This document shows positions 5,186 through 10,175 of a stretch of 10,175 nt of DNA, piece by piece. The DNA lies in NCBI GenBank assembly GCA_012520015.1, contig JAAYPD010000419.1, positions 1-10,175 of the forward strand, read 5' to 3'. The translations under genes were made by a program, and so were the position numbers. Below the pieces are notes generated by a model. It saw nothing but the letters and a program-made list of their open reading frames with translations, was not told where the DNA came from and did not search any database. The DNA comes from Methanomicrobiales archaeon. GTDB taxonomy: Archaea > Halobacteriota > Methanomicrobia > Methanomicrobiales > Methanospirillaceae. Numbering within the stretch: the stretch's first letter is position 1; every line of letters begins with the position of its first letter.

Positions 5186-6808
5186 ATGACCTCCCTGTCT
5201 CTTTTTAAATATTATCATCTCCCTTATCCAGTTGTCAAAATATTATTTCATATTGCTACGTTCCTTTCTCTTCTTATTCTCTATTGTCCACTATTAGGTC
5301 TGATTGTCCCATTGATAACAGGAGGAGATGTAGAGATTTTCAATCAGAGTATCTTGCAGCTAATCTCCCCTGCTACGATCCTGCTCTTAACCAGGAGTAT
5401 CTTCCTCTCTTCACTTTCAGTCCTTATTGCTATGTTTATTGCATATTATGCAGGGACATGGATATGGATGAGAAATGGAACCGTATTATCATCGGTCCGT
5501 TGGCTGGTAATCATGCTCATTCCTGTTCCTGCTTATATTTTCGCACTTAATGTTTCGTATGTGCTTTCGTATACTCCATCTCTCATAAAAGTATCATGGG
5601 GTGTTCTTTCCCCAATCCAGGGTTGGACAATCTCTATACTGGTTCAGGCAATTGCATTTCTCCCACTGGCAACAGGGATTGTGATTCTGAGCTTAGATCT
5701 CCTTGATTCTTCAATAATTGATTCAGCACGGATGTTTCAGTCAGACAGATGTATTTTAAGAAGGGTCATTCTTCCGCTCATCTCTCCTTTTCTATTATGC
5801 GGGGCAGGAATCCTTTTTGTCTTGTCGATAACGGAATACACAATTCCCTCTCTTTTCTCTGTAACAGTCTACTCAATGGGAATTTTTGCTGCGTATAGTA
5901 CAACAAATGATCCGGCCAGTTCACTCATCCTTTCGCTGCCGATACTCGGAATAACCGTTTTTCTCATCTCGTGGTCTGCATCACAACTTAAAAACACATT
6001 TCAGAATTTTGCTCTTCATTCTTATACTCCTGTATCACGATTCATACTTCCTCTGCAAGTAAGGCTTGTTTATCTCGTTTGTTTTCTTGTTTTACTGATC
6101 GAAGGATTTTTCGTTATTGGCATTCTTGTCTGGCAGGCAATGACAGGACGGGGTGCCCTCCAGTCATTACTTATTTCAAGTGGAGACATCCTGTACACTC
6201 TTCAGATTGGCATTATCGTTGCGGTCGTTTCTCTGCCTCTGGCACTCATTTTTGCAACGAAACTATATAAAAGAGAGAAAATAGGGATTTATTGGATACT
6301 CATTCTCATTCCCCTGGCAATTCCTGCCCCGCTGACCGGTATAGGACTAATAAGTGTAATGCAATGCCTAAATATCTCTCTTCTATCTGACAGCGCCTTT
6401 TTTCCGGCATTAGCATCAATTACACGTTTTATTCCTTTTGCTGCACTAATATTATTTGCCTGTATGAAACAGATTAATCCAGATATTCTTCATGCGGGCC
6501 AGGTATTTGGGAAGAATCTGTGGATTATTATCAACAGGATCTATCTTCCCTTACTTATCCCTGGCCTTCTTGCAGCTGCAGGGGTCATGTTGGTTTTTTC
6601 GGTTGGTGAACTGGGAGCAACGCTCCTTGTGCTTCCACCCGGTTCATCCACAATTACCATCAGAGTATATAATTACCTCCATTATGGTGGTTCTGCTTCT
6701 GTTGCAGCACTCTGCCTGGTGACAATCAGCATAATAATGATGGTTGTAACAACAGTCATCGTACTTCTAAAAAGAGAGAAGGAAAAGCTATACCCTGGTA
6801 AACGATAG
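5186..6808 (+). CDS. ABC transporter permease, two fused transmembrane domains (FbpB-like)
   Basis: The 540-residue integral membrane protein has about twelve hydrophobic helices and two copies of the permease domain in one chain. Each copy has an EAA loop that contacts the ATPase: IIDSARMFQSDRCILRRVILPL (177-198) and ILHAGQVFGKNLWIIINRIYLPL (434-456). The proline-rich LIPVPAY (111-117) and LIPLAIPAPLTG (374-385) stretches repeat the same family feature before each EAA loop. Fused permeases of this kind are typical of Fe3+ importers, and pair with one binding protein and an ATPase dimer. The ATG follows the binding-protein stop by six bases without a clear Shine-Dalgarno site, so translation is probably coupled to the upstream gene. 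An Asn-Pro and Gly-rich EL-GATLLVLPPGS segment near 474-487 is also typical of the second domain. Confidence 0.93.
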   Translation: MTSLSLFKYYHLPYPVVKILFHIATFLSLLILYCPLLGLIVPLITGGDVEIFNQSILQLISPATILLLTRSIFLSSLSVLIAMFIAYYAGTWIWMRNGTVLSSVRWLVIMLIPVPAYIFALNVSYVLSYTPSLIKVSWGVLSPIQGWTISILVQAIAFLPLATGIVILSLDLLDSSIIDSARMFQSDRCILRRVILPLISPFLLCGAGILFVLSITEYTIPSLFSVTVYSMGIFAAYSTTNDPASSLILSLPILGITVFLISWSASQLKNTFQNFALHSYTPVSRFILPLQVRLVYLVCFLVLLIEGFFVIGILVWQAMTGRGALQSLLISSGDILYTLQIGIIVAVVSLPLALIFATKLYKREKIGIYWILILIPLAIPAPLTGIGLISVMQCLNISLLSDSAFFPALASITRFIPFAALILFACMKQINPDILHAGQVFGKNLWIIINRIYLPLLIPGLLAAAGVMLVFSVGELGATLLVLPPGSSTITIRVYNYLHYGGSASVAALCLVTISIIMMVVTTVIVLLKREKEKLYPGKR

Positions 6809-6811
6809 TAC

Positions 6812-6817
6812 GGTGGG
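6812..6817 (+). promoter_or_regulatory. ribosome binding site of the ABC ATPase gene
   Basis: GGTGGG lies six bases before the ATG at 6824 and matches the GGTG core of the archaeal Shine-Dalgarno sequence. It supports this start within the 15-base gap after the permease stop. Confidence 0.5.
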
Positions 6818-6823
6818 AAATAT

Positions 6824-7477
6824 ATGATTCTCCTAAAAAATATTAAGAAATCCTTTGTTTCAGGGCTTGTTATTGAAGATCTATCCCTTGTACTGGGAGA
6901 TGGAAGAACCTTAATCATTCAAGGGCCTTCGGGATGTGGAAAATCTACGTTATTACGTCTTATTGCTGGTATTGAGAGTCCTGATAGTGGAGAGATATGG
7001 CTGAATGGAATATTAGTGAGTAATCAGGAAAGAATCATTGTTCCATCATATCATCGTTCTATCGGGTTTGTTTTTCAAAGCCCCTCCTTGTTTCCCCATA
7101 TGACCGTTGTTGAAAATATCATGTTTGCAATGCCTGATGAATGTCAGGGCAATCATGAAAAGATGGCAGAAGATCTGCTTGTTCAGGCAGATATCATTCA
7201 TATCAGGGATAAAAATATCCATGAAATATCAGGTGGAGAGGCACAACGGGTATCTATTCTCAGGGCACTTGCTGCCCGAAGCAGATATCTTCTTTTGGAT
7301 GAGCCTTTCACTGATCTTGATCCGGATATGAAAATCAGGATGATTCAGATGGTTTTTGGTTTCATATCTGATAAGAATATCACCACAATTGTTGTCACTC
7401 ATGACCGGGAGGATTCGCAGGTTATCGGTGAACTGGTTGTTGATATGGATAAAAATTTGAAGGTTGATATCAGATGA
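6824..7477 (+). CDS. ABC transporter ATP-binding protein (importer ATPase, short form)
   Basis: The 217-residue protein holds every motif of an active ABC ATPase: Walker A GPSGCGKST (34-42), Q-loop Gln85 in FVFQSPSLFPHMTV, signature ISGGEAQR (135-142), Walker B YLLLDEP (155-161) with catalytic Glu160, D-loop and the H-loop His193 in VTHDRED. It powers the fused permease encoded just upstream. Ferric-type FbpC ATPases are usually about 350 residues with a C-terminal regulatory TOBE region; this one stops directly after the nucleotide-binding domain, so regulation by that region is absent. The signature has Glu in place of the common Gln. Its last codons overlap the next start in an ATGA (7474-7477). 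Confidence 0.94.
   Translation: MILLKNIKKSFVSGLVIEDLSLVLGDGRTLIIQGPSGCGKSTLLRLIAGIESPDSGEIWLNGILVSNQERIIVPSYHRSIGFVFQSPSLFPHMTVVENIMFAMPDECQGNHEKMAEDLLVQADIIHIRDKNIHEISGGEAQRVSILRALAARSRYLLLDEPFTDLDPDMKIRMIQMVFGFISDKNITTIVVTHDREDSQVIGELVVDMDKNLKVDIR
7461..7468 (+). promoter_or_regulatory. ribosome binding site of the propeller gene, inside the ATPase gene
   Basis: AGGTTGAT lies five bases before the ATG at 7474 and resembles the archaeal consensus AGGTGAT with one inserted T. Together with the ATGA overlap it points to translational coupling of the propeller gene with the ABC ATPase. Confidence 0.5.
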
Positions 7478-8532
7478 GAAGTAATAAATCCATTCTGTTT
7501 GTAATTTTTTTTGTGATACTTTTATGTGGTTTTGTAAGCATTTTCGGGTTAATTTCAGATGATTTTCAACAGAGTTCTCCTCCGGTATTTCAATCTCCGT
7601 ACACAATAATCCGGCCCCCAACAGACGTTCAGGCTCTTGCCATTGATGAATCAGGGGATTTAATATGGGCTGGTGGAAAAGACGGGGTATTTCATATTAA
7701 CAGAAAAACAAAAGAACTTGTACCTATTCCTTCGTGTCTGCAGAATATTACCTATGTCAGGGATATCCTGATTGAAAATGATAAATCAGTATGGATAAGT
7801 TCAAATAATGGTCTTTATCATTACCTCAATAATAATTGCTTTTCATTTACCACAACCAATGGTCTTTCGGATAATATGGTGTTCTGTCTCATGGCAGACC
7901 GGAGCGGAAAAATTCATGCCGGAACAATGAAGGGTACTGTTGTTATTGAGAATGGTCAGATTACCGGCTATGAAAAAGATATGCAAAACCCTATTGTCTT
8001 TACTATGAAAGAAGATGATTGGGGTGGAATATGGTATGGATCCTATGCCAGTCAGGGAGGGGGTGTTAGTATCAATACTGGAGGGAACTGGCAGTTTTTC
8101 GGGCTAAAAGATGGCCTGCCTCATCAGGCAATCACCTCCATGCTGATGGCAGATGATGGATCATTCTGGGTTGGAATGGGGGTATATGACCGCGGGGGTG
8201 CAGTCCGGTTTATCAGGGATGGCACTTCATGGGTTATTGAGAGGATATATTCAAAGAAAGACGGTCTTGCCGGTGAAAAAGTACGATCACTTTTCCAGGA
8301 TAGTTCTGGTGTTATCTGGATAGGTTCTGAGTTTGATGGGATTGTCAGATATGTAAATGGTACATTTTACCGGTATACGGAGCAGGATGGGTTGTCTGAT
8401 AACGAAATTATTGATATTATCCAGGATTTGGATGGTGATGTGTGGTTAGGTACAATGAATGGCATCACGGTGATATCATCAAAGCTGGTATCAGATGATC
8501 CAATAATATCTGAATATACGAATATAGGATAA
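7474..8532 (+). CDS. membrane-anchored beta-propeller protein (two-component regulator propeller repeats)
   Basis: The 352-residue protein starts with basic residues and a hydrophobic helix (7-26), then runs outside the cell. From about 50 onward it is a chain of short beta-propeller blades of the reg_prop type: blocks ending in (S/G)GxIWxG or DGxxWxG followed by GLxxxxxx. Visible ones are SGDLIWAGGKDGVFHI (60-75), KSVWISSNNGLYHY (104-117), SGKIHAGTMKGTVVI (144-158), GGIWYGS (184-190), DGSFWVGM (228-235), SGVIWIGSEFDGIVRY (278-293) and DGDVWLGTMNGITVIS (320-335). The linkers NGLSDN, DGLPHQ, DGLAGE and DGLSDN precede blades. Such propellers usually form the extracellular sensor of hybrid histidine kinases; here there is no second membrane helix, kinase or effector domain. 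Its ATGA overlap with the ABC ATPase makes it part of the transport operon, perhaps as an accessory ligand-binding or docking protein. Confidence 0.85.
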   Translation: MRSNKSILFVIFFVILLCGFVSIFGLISDDFQQSSPPVFQSPYTIIRPPTDVQALAIDESGDLIWAGGKDGVFHINRKTKELVPIPSCLQNITYVRDILIENDKSVWISSNNGLYHYLNNNCFSFTTTNGLSDNMVFCLMADRSGKIHAGTMKGTVVIENGQITGYEKDMQNPIVFTMKEDDWGGIWYGSYASQGGGVSINTGGNWQFFGLKDGLPHQAITSMLMADDGSFWVGMGVYDRGGAVRFIRDGTSWVIERIYSKKDGLAGEKVRSLFQDSSGVIWIGSEFDGIVRYVNGTFYRYTEQDGLSDNEIIDIIQDLDGDVWLGTMNGITVISSKLVSDDPIISEYTNIG

Positions 8533-8545
8533 TTGATCTGGCTTA

Positions 8546-8592
8546 TATTTTCTGGTTTTTATTGTTCTTTTATCATATATTATTTTGTTTTC
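8546..8592 (+). terminator. oligo-T rich stretch after the operon
   Basis: Several T-runs (ATATTTT, GGTTTTTATT, TTCTTTTAT, ATTTTGTTTT) follow the propeller stop codon within 60 bases. Archaeal transcription often ends at such oligo-T stretches without a hairpin. The next gene has its own TATA-like box, which agrees with the operon ending here. No hairpin of note was seen. Confidence 0.4.
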
Positions 8593-8620
8593 AATTTACA
8601 GAGCTCATCTGTAATGAATA

Positions 8621-8630
8621 TATTTATATC
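8621..8630 (+). promoter_or_regulatory. TATA-like box for the zinc-ribbon membrane protein gene
   Basis: TATTTATATC is centred about 27 bases before the ATG at 8653. Transcription would begin at or next to that ATG, giving a leaderless mRNA. This favours 8653 over the ATG at 8614, which lies upstream of the box and would not be transcribed from it. Confidence 0.5.
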
Positions 8631-8652
8631 TCCAAAAAACATACCCTCGCGT

Positions 8653-10175
8653 ATGTTCTGTCCCATATGCGGCATTGTAAATGATGATAACGATAAATGC
8701 TGTAAATCGTGCGGATTTAAATTTGAAAAAAACCATCAGAATAAACCAAATCCTGCAATCAATACGAATACATCATACATTGATCCGCTGTATGATTCTC
8801 TGACCGGATTTTTATCAAGCCTTATACCTCAAATTATAGAGATGGCCAGAAAAGAAATTGTGTATCTGGTTATTCCTGCAATTCTTATTGCAGTTCTTAC
8901 GTATTTTGGAATAAATCAGTATGTTATAGAATTAATCGCTGGTTCGGATGGGTTCACCAAGATGGGTAATTGTTTTCCCAAATATGGAAATATTTGTAAT
9001 ATTGCTGGGTTTGAAACAAATAATCTATTTTTTATTTCTGCTTTTGGTTCACTTTTTTTTGTTGGAGCCTTTATAGGTTCTCTTGCAGGAACAATCCGAT
9101 CTCTTGGTGTAAGTAAATATCTTTCACAGGTTTCCGGTTTGGTATCAACGATCTCTTCCACGGTTTCTGGGGAAAAAAAACAAGGAATTCCTATCATTTT
9201 ATTGGGATTTGGTGCTGGTATTGTATTTGGAGTGATTTTTTCTTCAACATACATAATGAGTCTCTCAATAATCGGTCTCTTGATTAACTCCCTAATTTCT
9301 GGTCGGATGGGTTTACTCTCTCCGATACTCCAGTATGCACATCGTGATATTATGCGTAAATTTTTTGACAGGAATAATACTCATCTCATTGATGAAAGTT
9401 CGGTTTCGATTGGGGTTACCGGTGGAGTTCTTGGATATACGGTTTCAACTCTGTTTTTTGCGAATAATCTCATATTTGGCATCCTCATCGGGATTAGTAT
9501 CATTGCTCTCGGAGGGCATCTCATTTTTAAAAAAGGGCAAATTCCAAAGTTCATTCCGATTCTTTTTCTCATTCTCTTTTTCGGGATACTCATCCCACCA
9601 CTCGTGCAACAGGTTTCCGCACATGATGGGGGGTATAGTGAATGCGGTGCCTATGAAAACTGGGATGAATGTCCCGGATCGGAACGGGTAAAAGAAGAAG
9701 CGAGTAAATCTGCAACAGCGGCGGCGGCGGGAGTTGCAACCGGAGTTGTTGTCGGTGGTGTCGGAAGTGTGGCTGCAAAGGCTGCTGCTATGGCAAGGGC
9801 CAGGAAGGAAGCACTGAAAGGAGAGGAGGATAGCGAGGAAGGACCAATCGGATATATTCTTCAGTTATCCAAGGACTCACTGACAATCGGGGTTGGGAAA
9901 AGTGATTCATTCACGGCAACTGCATGGAAGGTTGAAAAGGATGGCAGTTATTCACAAGAACATTCAGCATCTATATCCATTGTCGCACCAGGGATTCCTG
10001 AATTAAACCTCTCTGATACTTCAGGTACTGGTTCTCTAATCGTGACGGTATCACTGACTGATTCCACTGATACAAAAAGTGCAGATCTCACGGTGAATGC
10101 CTCTGCTGGTGGAAGTGAATTCTCTGCACAGGTATCGGTTACGATTGAGGAATCTATAATGGTTGGATTTGAATA
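8653..10175 (+). CDS. zinc-ribbon multi-pass membrane protein with Ig-like C-terminal region (partial, runs off the right edge)
   Basis: The frame is open from the ATG at 8653 to the end of the window, at least 507 residues. Residues 3-20 form a zinc ribbon (C3-x2-C6 and C17-x2-C20, with an extra Cys16). A polar linker leads to about seven hydrophobic helices, near 69-90, 125-147, 178-198, 200-218, 253-273, 274-294 and 300-322. A loop with two Cys (about 331 and 340) follows, then an Ala/Gly-rich segment ATAAAAGVATGVVVGG (from about 355) that could be an eighth helix, then an acidic RARKEALKGEEDSEE stretch. From about 397 the sequence turns to short beta strands rich in Ser, Thr and Val, resembling an Ig-like domain. 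I do not recognise the family; zinc-ribbon membrane proteins of unknown function are common in methanogens. The ATG at 8614 is a less likely start. Confidence 0.8.
   Translation, partial: MFCPICGIVNDDNDKCCKSCGFKFEKNHQNKPNPAINTNTSYIDPLYDSLTGFLSSLIPQIIEMARKEIVYLVIPAILIAVLTYFGINQYVIELIAGSDGFTKMGNCFPKYGNICNIAGFETNNLFFISAFGSLFFVGAFIGSLAGTIRSLGVSKYLSQVSGLVSTISSTVSGEKKQGIPIILLGFGAGIVFGVIFSSTYIMSLSIIGLLINSLISGRMGLLSPILQYAHRDIMRKFFDRNNTHLIDESSVSIGVTGGVLGYTVSTLFFANNLIFGILIGISIIALGGHLIFKKGQIPKFIPILFLILFFGILIPPLVQQVSAHDGGYSECGAYENWDECPGSERVKEEASKSATAAAAGVATGVVVGGVGSVAAKAAAMARARKEALKGEEDSEEGPIGYILQLSKDSLTIGVGKSDSFTATAWKVEKDGSYSQEHSASISIVAPGIPELNLSDTSGTGSLIVTVSLTDSTDTKSADLTVNASAGGSEFSAQVSVTIEESIMVGFE

Noticed and set aside
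7229..7621. Minus-strand open frame across the ATPase-propeller junction
   Set aside because: Antisense to two supported genes, with no recognisable domain.
9335..9691. Plus-strand open frame inside the zinc-ribbon protein gene
   Set aside because: It is out of frame with a continuous 507-codon frame that has clear domains, so it is a shadow.
9709..9800. GCG/GGA-rich stretch as a possible simple repeat or frameshift site
   Set aside because: It reads in frame as an Ala/Gly-rich segment, and the frame continues cleanly on both sides.

Overview
The window looks like a methanogenic archaeon of the order Methanomicrobiales; a Methanospirillum-like genome is my best guess from memory of protein style, not from a search. 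The evidence is a methanogenesis gene (mch), a kinase with the REC-PAS-DHp sequence style common in that order, archaeal TATA-like boxes placed for leaderless or short-leader transcripts, and a mix of strong and absent Shine-Dalgarno sites.

Left part (1-1594): the C-terminal end of an unrecognised protein (1-213), a 92-residue 2x[4Fe-4S] ferredoxin (252-530), and, convergent with it, mch (527-1483, minus strand), methenyltetrahydromethanopterin cyclohydrolase. The ferredoxin and mch stop codons overlap. The Mch protein is full length but carries Thr where I expect the conserved catalytic Glu after the SGRVV motif.

Middle part (1595-4141): a REC-PAS-histidine kinase on the minus strand lies head-to-head with a DUF1622 membrane protein gene, with 14 bases between their probable start codons. 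The 3' end of the DUF1622 gene has been replaced by a truncated, antisense IS630-type transposase fragment. Next to it is the C-terminal fragment of an IS21-type IstB helper ATPase. Behind that lie a hairpin with a T-tract and three copies of TGTTCAA, which may be remains of an IS end. This is a small graveyard of mobile elements.

Right part (4142-8532): a compact four-gene operon encodes an FbpA-like membrane-anchored substrate-binding protein, a fused two-domain ABC permease, a short ABC ATPase and a membrane-anchored extracellular beta-propeller of the 'two-component regulator propeller' type. The last gene is coupled to the ATPase gene by an ATGA overlap. The binding protein lacks the Tyr pair of classical ferric-binding proteins, so the substrate is open. 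A propeller tied to an importer, with no kinase attached, is the most unusual arrangement in the window.

Far right (8653-10175, runs off the end): a large membrane protein with an N-terminal zinc ribbon, about seven transmembrane helices, an Ala/Gly-rich segment and a beta-rich, Ig-like C-terminal region. It has its own TATA-like box placed for a leaderless transcript. No tRNA, rRNA or CRISPR array was seen.
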